Below, piece after piece: positions 7,383 to 16,647 of a DNA stretch of 64,000 nt (position 1 is the first letter of the stretch; each line of letters starts with the position of its first letter). The stretch covers positions 1-64,000 of the forward strand of contig NZ_JSYL01000010.1 of NCBI RefSeq assembly GCF_000812865.1, in the 5' to 3' direction. The position numbers and the translations under genes were made by a program. Under the pieces are notes generated by a model. It was not told the origin of the DNA and searched no databases. It worked only from the letters and a program-made list of their open reading frames with translations. This stretch comes from Kaistella jeonii (GTDB lineage Bacteria; Bacteroidota; Bacteroidia; Flavobacteriales; Weeksellaceae).

Positions 7383-9668
7383 TTAATTCTTTACAATAAT
7401 TTTCTTCGTAATGGTTTCTTTACCAGAAGTTATTGTCATTATATAAACCCCATTACTCAGGTTAACTTGTATTTCTGTCATTCCCGAAATATCCTGTTGT
7501 TTACCTGCAAAAACTTTTCTGCCTGAATAATCAGCAATTGTAATTTGAGCATTCTTCATTAAATAATTGGATTTAATTTTCAAAGAATTTTTCACGGGAT
7601 TTTCTACCCAAATCTGATGTGTAACATTATTTGTTCCCGTTGCCAAAGTACTGGAATTCAAAATTTCATTTAAAGCAAACGCTACGTTTTGAGTATCTAA
7701 AGTCACGTGATCTTCATTCACAGTGGGAACAGAATAGGCGACAAAAGGCGTTACGGAGGAAGAGGTAACAGGTGAGTAATAATTGTTACCGTTTATTGCT
7801 AAAGAACTTAATGCGGGAATAAAATTGAAATACATAATATTCAAATTATTCACAAATTCTGTAAGAAGAGGATTTCCTCCTGCTGCAGCTGCAAACTGAC
7901 TCAAATTAAATCTTCCACCTGGAGCAGTATCTAAACCATCAGAAGTCGTGGTAGATTTTGCACTCGCTGCACTTGAAAATCCAGTGATCCAAATAAAAAT
8001 TTTCTGCTGACCTTTGAAATTGCTTATTTCTAAAGTTTGATTTTTTAGAGGAGTATAATTTACCTTTATAATCGCACGTTGACTGCTGGAAGTATTAAAA
8101 GTATGATCCATCACCACCATTCCCGGAGTTCCCGTCATAGTTGAATTTCCTGCACCATTACTGATGGCCACATTTCTCGTACTTGTTGGAAATCCCATCG
8201 TATTCAGTTCAGTTTGGAAAGGCGTTCTGTAATTAGGAGCACCAACAGGTAATAATTTAGCGGGATCAAATTCTACAGCATCACCCGCTTTTAAATGACC
8301 TTCAAAATGATCGATCAACATTTCTCTAGCAGCCGGACTTTTCAGCATTCCATTTACAATCCCTTGCAAAGTAACATCTCCTAATGGACCATAACCCATA
8401 TAATTGAACAAATGTTGAAATCCGATCGGAACATTTGCTCCTAAATGTGGTGCATCGAAGGAAATATAAAGTCGAGTATCAGGACTCAAACTATTTTGTT
8501 CCATATATCTTAATGCGTATCTCGAAATCAATCCGCCCATACTTGGCCCGATAAGAACATTTTTCTCCGTTCCTACTTTTTCAGCGTTAATTTTTTTCAT
8601 TAATTCTACCAGAATCATGGCATTTCTTTGAATATAATCTACACCACCATCAATAATTGTTGTAGAAGCATCTCTGGTATAAGTTGGGAAATTTAAAACG
8701 ATTACATCATAACCTTGAGCTCGAATTACATCGCCTAAATTTTGATTGGTGCCATAATTTAAAAGTTGATAAATCGCCGAAGTATTTCGAGTATCACCAG
8801 GATCAAAACCATCTACCAAAATAATTGGTTTATCTAAAACACCGTCTACCGTATCCAGAAAAACTTCGTATTCACCTTTTCCAAGAAATGCGGTTGCTTC
8901 GCCATAACCTTTGTAGGGAATTGTTGAAGAAATATTGGTAACAACATTGGGTTGAAAAGCAGAAGTTCCTTTTCCTTCGACTGCTCTTTTTTGATATTGA
9001 ATATCGATCACAAATGACTGCGAAATAATTTTTCCGTCAGTGAAATGAATTTTATAGGGAATTGTATTTAGACCATTCTCATTAAAATTTAATGTAAAAG
9101 GTTGGTCAATACTAATTTTTCTCCAAGTATTTTTTTCTTTTACTTCAATAAAAGTAACTGTTCGTTTTGTAGTATTGAATATCAAATTACTTTTTAGAAT
9201 AAAAGTAGCTTGATTATCTTTGGTTTTACCTAAAACAGTTCCTAAAAGATTGATTTGATATTGATCGAAAACATCGGTAGCTTTTCCTTTTAATTCTAGC
9301 TGATTTTTAGAATTCAAAGAAACTTTTTGGGTTTCGAAAGCAGTGGATTTCAAATTATCAAAATCTGCAATCAACAACGAAAGCGGAATATTATGATTAT
9401 TAAAACCAGCATCGGCTAATTTCTGAACATCATCTAATTTCGGAAGTCTTTGCAAATAATCAGCTCGTTGAATTTCATGATAAACCTGCAGGAAATTGTT
9501 GGCAGAAACTTGGTTGGTTTTAAGATGAGTCGCATCTGAAACCGGATAAACACGATCATAAATAATCTTGGTTTCGGAATAGGGTTTTAGTAAATCGTAA
9601 TTTTGCTCTTGTCCGTAAGACAGCACAAAGCTGACGATCAATAATAAGAAAGTAATTTTAGTTTTCAT
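7383..9668 (-). CDS. Secreted alpha/beta-hydrolase (lipase/esterase-like) with T9SS sorting domain
   Basis: A 761-residue protein. It starts MKTKITFLLLIVSFVLSYGQ, a signal peptide cut after YGQ. The central part is an alpha/beta-hydrolase: IILVDGFDPGD (oxyanion strand, about 280), then GPSMGG with the nucleophile Ser at about 376, and FDAPHLGANVP shortly after. The last 70 residues or so are a type A T9SS C-terminal sorting domain (VENPVKNSLKI ... GVYIMTITSGKETITKKIIVKN). The protein should therefore be exported by Sec, passed through the SprA translocon encoded further along, and anchored or released outside. The substrate is unknown; a lipase, esterase or PGAP1-like role is possible. It stands alone between nusG and rplK with terminators on both sides. 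Confidence 0.8.
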   Translation of the reverse strand: MKTKITFLLLIVSFVLSYGQEQNYDLLKPYSETKIIYDRVYPVSDATHLKTNQVSANNFLQVYHEIQRADYLQRLPKLDDVQKLADAGFNNHNIPLSLLIADFDNLKSTAFETQKVSLNSKNQLELKGKATDVFDQYQINLLGTVLGKTKDNQATFILKSNLIFNTTKRTVTFIEVKEKNTWRKISIDQPFTLNFNENGLNTIPYKIHFTDGKIISQSFVIDIQYQKRAVEGKGTSAFQPNVVTNISSTIPYKGYGEATAFLGKGEYEVFLDTVDGVLDKPIILVDGFDPGDTRNTSAIYQLLNYGTNQNLGDVIRAQGYDVIVLNFPTYTRDASTTIIDGGVDYIQRNAMILVELMKKINAEKVGTEKNVLIGPSMGGLISRYALRYMEQNSLSPDTRLYISFDAPHLGANVPIGFQHLFNYMGYGPLGDVTLQGIVNGMLKSPAAREMLIDHFEGHLKAGDAVEFDPAKLLPVGAPNYRTPFQTELNTMGFPTSTRNVAISNGAGNSTMTGTPGMVVMDHTFNTSSSQRAIIKVNYTPLKNQTLEISNFKGQQKIFIWITGFSSAASAKSTTTSDGLDTAPGGRFNLSQFAAAAGGNPLLTEFVNNLNIMYFNFIPALSSLAINGNNYYSPVTSSSVTPFVAYSVPTVNEDHVTLDTQNVAFALNEILNSSTLATGTNNVTHQIWVENPVKNSLKIKSNYLMKNAQITIADYSGRKVFAGKQQDISGMTEIQVNLSNGVYIMTITSGKETITKKIIVKN

Positions 9669-9837
9669 CGTTGTATTTTAGCGAACTAAATTACGAAAAA
9701 TTATTAATCTTATGACTTTAATTTACGAATCTGATACCTATTTGTTCTAAATCAGACCTATTACTACTAAGTCAATAACAAATTCAAACAAAATCTCTTT
9801 AAATGATAAATTAAACCTTTAATTTTAAAACAAAAAA

Positions 9838-9860
9838 AAGAACCAAGTAACTTGATTCTT
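9838..9860 (-). terminator. Terminator after nusG
   Basis: An 11-bp stem (AAGAATCAAGT with ACTTGGTTCTT) with almost no loop is followed on the minus strand by TTTTTTTTG. It begins 25 bp after the nusG stop. It closes the secE-nusG transcript before the esterase gene. Confidence 0.8.
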
Positions 9861-9884
9861 TTTGTATTTATTAAGAAGTAAGGT

Positions 9885-10427
9885 CTAAACCTTTTCTACT
9901 TGCATATAACTTAATTCCATTGGTGTTTTTCTTCCGAAAATCATTACTGAAACTTCTATTTTCTTTTTATCTTCAAATAATTTTTCGATCGTCCCATTAA
10001 ATCCGTTAAAAGGACCATCGATCACTTTGATATTTTCTCCAACGATGAATGGAATATTTGCTTCCACTGCGAACTCAGAAAGTTCATCCATTCTTCCAAG
10101 CATTCTGTTTACTTCAGATTTACGCATTGGTACTGGATCTCCTCCTTTGGTTAAACTCAAAAAAGAAATAACTCCCGGAATATTTTTGATAATGTGAGGA
10201 ACTTCTCCTGCTAAATTAGCTTCAACCATTAAGTAACCTGGGTAGTAAGGTTTTTCTTTTGGGACCTTTTTACCATTTCTCAGCTGGATTACTTTTTCCA
10301 TAGGAATGACCACTTGGGTTACGAAAGCTTCGAGCCCATAATGTTTCATTTCGTTCTCAATATAGGTTTTCACCTTATTTTCCTGTCCGCTGATTGATTT
10401 CAGTACATACCAGTTAGTGTCACTCAT
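9885..10427 (-). CDS. nusG: Transcription termination/antitermination factor NusG
   Basis: A 180-residue NusG that binds RNA polymerase and links it to Rho or the leading ribosome. The N-terminal NGN domain (WYVLKSISGQENKVKTYIE ... YYPGYLMVEA) is followed by the KOW domain (FIVGENIKVIDGPFNGFNGTIEKL), which is intact. It starts 14 bp after secE, the usual secE-nusG pair. Unlike the common order, it is followed by a terminator and an unrelated secreted hydrolase before rplK. Confidence 0.96.
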   Translation of the reverse strand: MSDTNWYVLKSISGQENKVKTYIENEMKHYGLEAFVTQVVIPMEKVIQLRNGKKVPKEKPYYPGYLMVEANLAGEVPHIIKNIPGVISFLSLTKGGDPVPMRKSEVNRMLGRMDELSEFAVEANIPFIVGENIKVIDGPFNGFNGTIEKLFEDKKKIEVSVMIFGRKTPMELSYMQVEKV

Positions 10428-10441
10428 TTTGGAAAATAATT

Positions 10442-10645
10442 TTAATTGAAAAGATTGATAAAGAGAGTAAGGAAATTAGCAATCGATTTACTAAAAAGTG
10501 AATCTATTCCAAAAGTGAAAATTGCTAAAACAACTGTTCCAATTGTAACCACGATTGTGGACGATTGCAATTCAGGCCACTTCGGCCATTCAACTTTATC
10601 CTTGAATTCGGTATAAGAACCTTTTATAAAATCAACTAAGCTCAT
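10442..10645 (-). CDS. secE: Preprotein translocase subunit SecE
   Basis: A 67-residue single-span SecE, the small essential clamp of the SecYEG channel. The amphipathic helix (FIKGSYTEFKDKVEWPKWPEL) with the conserved V-x-W-P motif precedes one membrane segment (VVTIGTVVLAIFTFGIDSLF). I chose ATG 10645; a frame upstream is open, but its extra residues (MCPCKKKI) are encoded inside tRNA-Trp. It lies 13 bp after the tRNA and is co-transcribed with nusG. Confidence 0.92.
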   Translation of the reverse strand: MSLVDFIKGSYTEFKDKVEWPKWPELQSSTIVVTIGTVVLAIFTFGIDSLFSKSIANFLTLFINLFN

Positions 10646-10658
10646 TATCTTTTTTTTG

Positions 10659-10729
10659 CACGGGCACAAGGACTCGAACCCTGATCAACGGTTTTGGAGA
10701 CCGGTATCCTACCATTGGACGATGCCCGT
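10659..10729 (-). tRNA. tRNA-Trp (CCA)
   Basis: The minus strand folds as a 71-nt tRNA with acceptor ACGGGCA/TGCCCGT, T-arm GGGTTCGAGTCC and anticodon loop CTCCAAA (anticodon CCA). The 3' CCA is not encoded. The position between tuf and secE is the conserved one. Confidence 0.95.
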
Positions 10730-10740
10730 AAATTAAAAAA

Positions 10741-10768
10741 AAGTCCCGTAAGTTTCCCTACGGGACTT
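10741..10768 (-). terminator. Terminator after tuf
   Basis: A 10-bp perfect stem (AAGTCCCGTA/TACGGGACTT) is followed on the minus strand by TTTTTT, 17 bp after the tuf stop. It lies directly before tRNA-Trp, so the tRNA and secE are reached by read-through or by another start. Confidence 0.85.
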
Positions 10769-10785
10769 CAATATTTATTTAGAAA

Positions 10786-11973
10786 TTAATCTAAGATTTC
10801 AGTTACCTGTCCTGCACCAACTGTTCTACCTCCTTCTCTGATCGCAAATCTAAGACCTACGTTAAGAGCGATTGGCTGTAACAATTCTACAGTAATAGTT
10901 AAGTTGTCTCCTGGCATTACCATTTCTACACCTTCTGGTAAGAAGATCTCACCTGTAACGTCTGTAGTTCTTACATAGAACTGTGGACGATATTTGTTGT
11001 GGAATGGAGTGTGACGACCACCTTCTTCTTTAGAAAGAACATAAACCTCAGCTTTGAAGTGTTTGTGTGGTTTAACAGAACCAGATTTTACGATAACCAT
11101 ACCTCTTTTGATGTCGGTTTTTTCAATACCTCTTAATAGGATACCTACGTTATCTCCAGCTTCACCTCTATCAAGGATTTTTCTGAACATTTCTACTCCA
11201 GTTACAGTTGATGTTAATTTTTCATCACCCATACCTACGATATCTACACCGTCTCCAGTATTGATTACACCTGCTTCAATTCTTCCTGTTGCTACAGTTC
11301 CACGACCTGTAATAGAGAATACATCTTCAATAGGCATTAAGAATGGTTTGTCAACATCTCTTGTTGGAAGTTCAATCCAAGTATCAACAGCTTCCATTAA
11401 TTCGTCGATTTTCGCTACCCATTTAGCATCTCCATTCAATCCACCTAAAGCAGATCCCTGGATTACTGGAGCATTATCACCATCATAATCATAAGAAGAT
11501 AAAAGTTCTCTTACTTCTAATTCTACTAATTCTAACAATTCTGGATCATCAACCATATCTACTTTGTTCATAAAAACAAGTACATTAGGTACATTTACCT
11601 GACGACACAAAAGGATGTGCTCTCTTGTTTGAGGCATTGGTCCGTCTGTAGCAGCTACAACTAAGATAGCACCGTCCATTTGAGCAGCACCTGTAACCAT
11701 GTTTTTAACATAATCGGCGTGACCTGGACAATCTACGTGAGCATAGTGTCTGTTCGCAGTTTCATATTCGATGTGTGAAGTATTGATTGTAATACCTCTT
11801 TCTTTTTCTTCTGGTGCAGAATCGATAGAAGAGAAATCTCTTGCTGTTCCGAATCCTTTGTCAGATAATACTTTACTGATTGCTGCAGTAAGTGTAGTTT
11901 TACCATGGTCTACGTGACCGATGGTACCAATGTTCAAGTGTGGTTTGTTACGATTAAACGTTTCCTTTGCCAT
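10786..11973 (-). CDS. tuf: Elongation factor Tu
   Basis: A 395-residue EF-Tu, the GTPase that carries aminoacyl-tRNA to the ribosome. The G1 motif GHVDHGKTT (about 19-27), RGITI switch I, DCPGHADY switch II, NKVD and GSAL are all present, and domains 2 and 3 are complete. The ancestral neighbour upstream is tRNA-Thr, but here a metal-efflux cassette of 7.7 kb lies between them, and tuf has its own promoter and leader. It is the only tuf in the window. Confidence 0.98.
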   Translation of the reverse strand: MAKETFNRNKPHLNIGTIGHVDHGKTTLTAAISKVLSDKGFGTARDFSSIDSAPEEKERGITINTSHIEYETANRHYAHVDCPGHADYVKNMVTGAAQMDGAILVVAATDGPMPQTREHILLCRQVNVPNVLVFMNKVDMVDDPELLELVELEVRELLSSYDYDGDNAPVIQGSALGGLNGDAKWVAKIDELMEAVDTWIELPTRDVDKPFLMPIEDVFSITGRGTVATGRIEAGVINTGDGVDIVGMGDEKLTSTVTGVEMFRKILDRGEAGDNVGILLRGIEKTDIKRGMVIVKSGSVKPHKHFKAEVYVLSKEEGGRHTPFHNKYRPQFYVRTTDVTGEIFLPEGVEMVMPGDNLTITVELLQPIALNVGLRFAIREGGRTVGAGQVTEILD

Positions 11974-12016
11974 GATATAAATTATTTATTAATTAATTAT
12001 TTAATTTTTCGGTGTG

Positions 12017-12024
12017 CAAATATA
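12017..12024 (-). promoter_or_regulatory. -7 element of the tuf promoter
   Basis: TATATTTG on the minus strand fits TAnnTTTG exactly; the -33 region holds only TTTTC about 20 bp upstream. It is about 45 nt ahead of the tuf ATG. The same core with a preceding TGC context recurs in the tRNA-operon promoter at 20578. Confidence 0.6.
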
Positions 12025-12309
12025 GTTATTTTTTGAATATTGAAAATCTTTTTTTTACAAAAAATTTCTAACATTCAAAAATATTGCCTACACCTTTGAT
12101 ATTTTACCGATTTATCGGAGTGCAAATTTAAGGAAAATTATTTATTCGTGAAAATTCTATAAATGAATTTCTCGAAACATTTCCTTTTTTAAGGAAACTT
12201 TATCATTATTACTTAATTTCTCTCAACTTAAATTTTTATTAAAACGTTCTACATCAAAGATTTAATATTGAAAATAGTTATTATCTTTAAATCTGTTATT
12301 TCCAGTAGT
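12025..12309. other. Intergenic region between the efflux operon and tuf
   Basis: About 285 bp, AT-rich, with no open frame. A second possible -7 element, TAAATTTG, lies at 12130-12123 with a poor -33. A small CCGAT/ATCGG hairpin lies at 12109-12120. I see no strong terminator after the czcA stop at 12310, so read-through from the efflux operon into tuf is possible. Confidence 0.45.
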
Positions 12310-15300
12310 TTAAACAGTCTCTGATTTTTTTGTTTTATTAAAAATCCAGAATATAATGGGGAATATTAATAACGTTAAAACAGTTGCAGTAAACAATCCT
12401 CCAATAATAACGATTGCCAATGGTTTTTGGGACTCTGATCCAATTCCTGTAGAAAGTGCAGCCGGTAATAATCCAACCGACGCCATTAATGCGGTCATCA
12501 CAATTGGTCTGGTTCTCACTTTTATTCCTTCTAAAATTCCTTCTGCGACCAACATTCCCGCTTTTATATTTTGATGGAATTCGGAAAGAAGCAATACTCC
12601 ATTCTGAATACAAATCCCGAACAAGGCGATAAAACCTACTCCAGCAGAAATCCCGAAATTCATTCCTGTCATGTGCAAAGCGATAATTCCTCCAATCAAA
12701 GCAAAAGGAACATTAGCTAAAACCAAAAGGGAATCTTTAATATTACCAAACAGAATAAACAGCAGGAAAAAAATCATGATAATACTTATCGGCACCACTT
12801 GTCCTAATCTTTTGGAGGCGCGCTGTTGATTTTCAAACTGACCCGTCCAGCCAAAACTATAGCCTTCCGGAAGCTTAATCTGATCAACTTTTTCCTGTGC
12901 TTCAGCAATCGTACTTCCTAAATCCCGATCCCGTATCGAAAATTTAATCCCAATAAACCGTTTGATATTATCCCGATAAATAAAGGCTGCACCATTATCT
13001 TGCTGTATTTCACAAATTTCTTTTAATGGAATCAAAGCTCCTGCTTGTGAAGGAACCATCAATTGTGCAATATCATTTTCATCTTTTCGGTATTGCTTTT
13101 CATATCGAATTCTGATATCAAATTTTCTTTCGCCATCAAATAATTCAGAAGCAGTTTTCCCACCAAAAGCAGTTTCTAAAACCGACTGCGCATCTTTAAG
13201 ATTCACGCCATACTGCGCCATTTTTTCCCGATCGAGAATTACGCTTACTTCCGGTTGTCCAATGTTTTTAATGATTCCGGGCTCTTTTACCCCAGGAACT
13301 TTTTTAATAATTTCATAAACCTGTTTTGCGTATTGATCAAGCGTATTGAGATTATCACCATAAATTTTTACTCCATTTTCAGCTTTAAAACCTGCAACTG
13401 CTTCAGCCACGTTATCAGAGATCGGCTGAGAATAGTTGAACGTGATTCCCTGATATTGTTTCAGCTTTCCATCCATATCTTCAATGAGATTATCCATCGT
13501 GATTTTTCTTTTCCAGTCTTCTTTTGGTTTTAAATTCACGGCAAACTGCACGAAACCAAAACCATTAGGATCGGTTCCGTCATTACTTCTCCCCGTTTGT
13601 GAGAGCACTCCCGTTACTTCAGGAAAAGACATAATGACTTTCTTTAATTGATCGGTAATTTTTAATGATTCATCCAGCGAAGTACTCATCGGCATTTCTG
13701 CGGTGACCCAAAGCGATCCTTCATTGAGCGGCGGTAAAAATTCGGTTCCTAAAAATTTAGCTGAAAATAATGTCGCTCCCAAAATTCCAACTGCAACCAT
13801 TAAACTCATTCTTTTATTTTTAAAGGTGAACAGAAAACCTTTTACTACGATCCGATCCCAAAAATTCACGAACGGATTGTTTTTTTCTCGCACATTTTTA
13901 TTAAGAAGAATATGCGACAAAACCGGAACGAGCGTTAAAGTAAATAACAACGCTCCCATCAAAGCAAACCCTAAAGTATAAGCCAATGGTGCAAACATTT
14001 TACCTTCTACTTTCTGAAAAGAGAAAATAGGTATTAATGATGTGATAATTATTAATTTAGAAAAGAAAATCGCTTTTCCTAAACCGATTCCGGTATTTTT
14101 TATCCAACCTGCTTTTGCCATTTTGTTGAATTTTTCCATGCCGTATTTTTTCGCTTTGTGATCTAACATCACAAAAACTCCTTCGACCATGACGACGGCT
14201 CCATCAATGATAATCCCGAAATCCACCGCTCCGAGGGAAAGTAGATTTGCGCTCATTCCCGCCAGTTTCAAACATAAAAAAGAAAATAATAATGATAATG
14301 GAATAATGATCGAAACAATAAAAGTCGTGCGCCAATCGGCCATGAATATAAATACGATGACGGTGACCAGAATAATTCCTTCAATTAAATTGTGAAGAAC
14401 TGTATGTGTGGTGAAATCCATGAGGTTTTCCCGGTTGTAGAAAGTCACCAGTTTCACGTCTTTGGGTAAAATCTTATTGTTCAGTTCGTCGATTTTCGCT
14501 TTGACCAGTTCTAAAACTTCCACGGGATTTTCGCCTTTCCGCATTACGATGGTTCCTGCGACAACATCATTTTGATTATTGTAACCAGCTTGTCCAACTC
14601 TTGGTAACGCGCTTTCCTGAACGGTTGCCACATTTTTTACGAGAATCGGATTTCCATGTTCGTTTTGAATGGTAACATTTTCTATATCCTGAATTGATTT
14701 TAATAATCCAATTCCGCGAACAACGTAAGATTGCCCGTTTTTTTCGATAACATCTCCACCAACATTGAGATTTCCCTGATTTACGGCATCATAAACCTGA
14801 GAAGTTGTTAGATTATATTGCTCCAATTTTCTCGGATCAATACTTAATTCGTAAATTTTATCCTGACCACCAAAAACATTAATATCTGCAACTCCCGGAA
14901 TTCCACGCAAGGCACGATCAACAACCCAAGTTTGAAGCGTCAATAATTCCCGCGAATCTTTTTTCGGACTTTGAAGAACATATCGGTAAATTTCGCCAGT
15001 TGGTCCATACGGCGGTTGAATTTCGGGACCAGCTCCATCGGGAAGTGTTACGGTTCTGATCTGATTATTAACTTGATTTCTCGCAAAAGCATCATCAACA
15101 CCATCATCGAAAATAATTTTAATGATCGATAATCCAAACATGGTTGAACTTCTGACACTGGTCTTTTTCTGAACGGAACTCATCGCCAACTCAATCGGTG
15201 TCGTGACAAAACGCTCTACTTCTTCGGCACTTCTACCATTCCACTGCGTGATGATTACAATTTGGGTATTGGTAACATCTGGAAAGGCTTCAATCGGCAT

Positions 15301-15408
15301 ATTTTTAAAACTGATAAAACCACCAATCGCCAAAATAGAGACCCAAATAAAAGTGAACGCTTTATTTTTTAAGGAAAAAGCGATGATATTTTTTATAAAT
15401 TTATTCAT
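12310..15408 (-). CDS. czcA: CzcA-type heavy-metal efflux RND pump
   Basis: A 1032-residue inner-membrane RND pump that exchanges protons for metal cations. It has two symmetric halves, each with one and then five membrane helices (for example TFIWVSILAIGGF at the start and SLLVLANVPFALIGGIIAL near 880). In TM4 the motif VDFGIIIDGAVVMVE (about 394-408) has the Asp, Asp and Glu that define the heavy-metal RND class exporting Co, Zn and Cd, as opposed to the Cu/Ag form. It is last in an operon with adaptor and outer-membrane genes, 151 bp after the adaptor. The metal is inferred from the motif only; a multidrug role is unlikely. Confidence 0.88.
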   Translation of the reverse strand: MNKFIKNIIAFSLKNKAFTFIWVSILAIGGFISFKNMPIEAFPDVTNTQIVIITQWNGRSAEEVERFVTTPIELAMSSVQKKTSVRSSTMFGLSIIKIIFDDGVDDAFARNQVNNQIRTVTLPDGAGPEIQPPYGPTGEIYRYVLQSPKKDSRELLTLQTWVVDRALRGIPGVADINVFGGQDKIYELSIDPRKLEQYNLTTSQVYDAVNQGNLNVGGDVIEKNGQSYVVRGIGLLKSIQDIENVTIQNEHGNPILVKNVATVQESALPRVGQAGYNNQNDVVAGTIVMRKGENPVEVLELVKAKIDELNNKILPKDVKLVTFYNRENLMDFTTHTVLHNLIEGIILVTVIVFIFMADWRTTFIVSIIIPLSLLFSFLCLKLAGMSANLLSLGAVDFGIIIDGAVVMVEGVFVMLDHKAKKYGMEKFNKMAKAGWIKNTGIGLGKAIFFSKLIIITSLIPIFSFQKVEGKMFAPLAYTLGFALMGALLFTLTLVPVLSHILLNKNVREKNNPFVNFWDRIVVKGFLFTFKNKRMSLMVAVGILGATLFSAKFLGTEFLPPLNEGSLWVTAEMPMSTSLDESLKITDQLKKVIMSFPEVTGVLSQTGRSNDGTDPNGFGFVQFAVNLKPKEDWKRKITMDNLIEDMDGKLKQYQGITFNYSQPISDNVAEAVAGFKAENGVKIYGDNLNTLDQYAKQVYEIIKKVPGVKEPGIIKNIGQPEVSVILDREKMAQYGVNLKDAQSVLETAFGGKTASELFDGERKFDIRIRYEKQYRKDENDIAQLMVPSQAGALIPLKEICEIQQDNGAAFIYRDNIKRFIGIKFSIRDRDLGSTIAEAQEKVDQIKLPEGYSFGWTGQFENQQRASKRLGQVVPISIIMIFFLLFILFGNIKDSLLVLANVPFALIGGIIALHMTGMNFGISAGVGFIALFGICIQNGVLLLSEFHQNIKAGMLVAEGILEGIKVRTRPIVMTALMASVGLLPAALSTGIGSESQKPLAIVIIGGLFTATVLTLLIFPIIFWIFNKTKKSETV

Positions 15409-15559
15409 TTGTAATTTCTAATTTTTTTTAGGTCAAATGGAATCGCCAATTTTTCATTTATTTAAAATATAAAAATATTGCACTGGCGATTTCATGAATT
15501 TTTTATTTACTACGAACGAAAACGTCGATGTATTTTTTTTAAAGGAAAAGGAAACTAAA

Positions 15560-16645
15560 TTATTCGTTGAGCGATCGATAAATCAGCAGTTGATTATTCG
15601 TCATCACTTTATCACCTTCTTTGAGACCGTCGGAAATGTAGGCGATATCCGGAGTTTGTTTTGCCACTTTTACTTCCTGCACTTTTACATTGCTTTGACT
15701 TTTGAAGAGCACCACATAATATCGGTTATCATCAAAAATTAAGGCTTTTGACGGAATGGAAAGTCCGGTCATATTTTCGGTTTGAAAAACTTTGATGGTG
15801 GCTTTACTTTCGGGGATCAGTTCTCCAGACGCATTATCTAAAACAACTCTGGCTTGCATCGAACTCGTGTCTGGATCGATTATTTTGAAGATCTTATCGA
15901 TTTTACCGTAGAAAACTTTATCAGGTGCAGCCAAAGTTGAAACCTCCGCTTTCATTCCTAAAGAAATTTTATTGATGTCGCTTTGATTCACATTCACGAT
16001 TGCCCAAACATTTTTCGTATTCGCAACATCGAAAATATTATCGGAACGGTCATTTCTCAACTGCATGTTTTTATTGATGTTTTTTTGAACGATGTAACCA
16101 TCAATTGGGGAAACAACGGAGTAAATATTTCCGTTGCGCATATTGTAAACCTGATTCACAGATTGTGATCTTCGCATCTCGTCCTGTGCTTTCTGAACCT
16201 GACTTCTTGCTTCCAAAACATCTTTTTCGGTATTGAGTTTACCTGTAAATAAATCCTGTGCTACACGTAGATTATTTTGCGCAACGACAAGATCTGTTTT
16301 GGCATTGCTTAAATCTTTTTGATAGCCTGCAACTTCGGTACTTCTAATGGTCGCTAAGACTTTTCCTTTTCTCACATAATCTCCCAATTCAGCATTGACG
16401 GAAACTACATTTCCACCGACCAAAGGGAAAATATCGATATACTGATTCTTATCGGCTGCGATTTTTCCAAAAAAAGCCATTTCATCTTTGATATATTCAT
16501 TTTGAACTGTTGCCAAAGTCGTCGATTTCATCATTAAATTACTGATGACAAAACCTTTCGCCGGAGCTGCTTCTTTTTTTTCTTCTTCTTTTTTACAGGC
16601 AAACAAAGCGAATGATGCCAATAAAATAAATAAATTCTTCTTCAT
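15560..16645 (-). CDS. Efflux RND periplasmic adaptor lipoprotein (CzcB/CusB-like)
   Basis: A 361-residue membrane-fusion protein linking the RND pump to the outer-membrane channel. It starts MKKNLFILLASFALFACKKEEEKK; FAC is a lipobox with Cys17 as the anchor. It has the order expected of adaptors: a beta-barrel/lipoyl half (IDIFPLVGGNVVSVNAELGDYVRKGKVLATI), a coiled coil (KDLSNAKTDLVVAQNNLRVAQ ... SQVQKAQDEMRRSQ), the second lipoyl half (SPIDGYIVQKNIN), and a C-terminal beta domain. It starts 2 bp after the TolC gene, so the two are co-translated. Confidence 0.88.
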   Translation of the reverse strand: MKKNLFILLASFALFACKKEEEKKEAAPAKGFVISNLMMKSTTLATVQNEYIKDEMAFFGKIAADKNQYIDIFPLVGGNVVSVNAELGDYVRKGKVLATIRSTEVAGYQKDLSNAKTDLVVAQNNLRVAQDLFTGKLNTEKDVLEARSQVQKAQDEMRRSQSVNQVYNMRNGNIYSVVSPIDGYIVQKNINKNMQLRNDRSDNIFDVANTKNVWAIVNVNQSDINKISLGMKAEVSTLAAPDKVFYGKIDKIFKIIDPDTSSMQARVVLDNASGELIPESKATIKVFQTENMTGLSIPSKALIFDDNRYYVVLFKSQSNVKVQEVKVAKQTPDIAYISDGLKEGDKVMTNNQLLIYRSLNE

Positions 16646-16647
16646 AA

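Noticed and set aside
10646-10669. Longer N-terminus of SecE
   Set aside because: The extra residues are encoded by the 3' end of tRNA-Trp.
11054-11488. 144-codon plus-strand frame inside tuf
   Set aside because: Antisense shadow of strongly biased tuf codons; no promoter or known domain.
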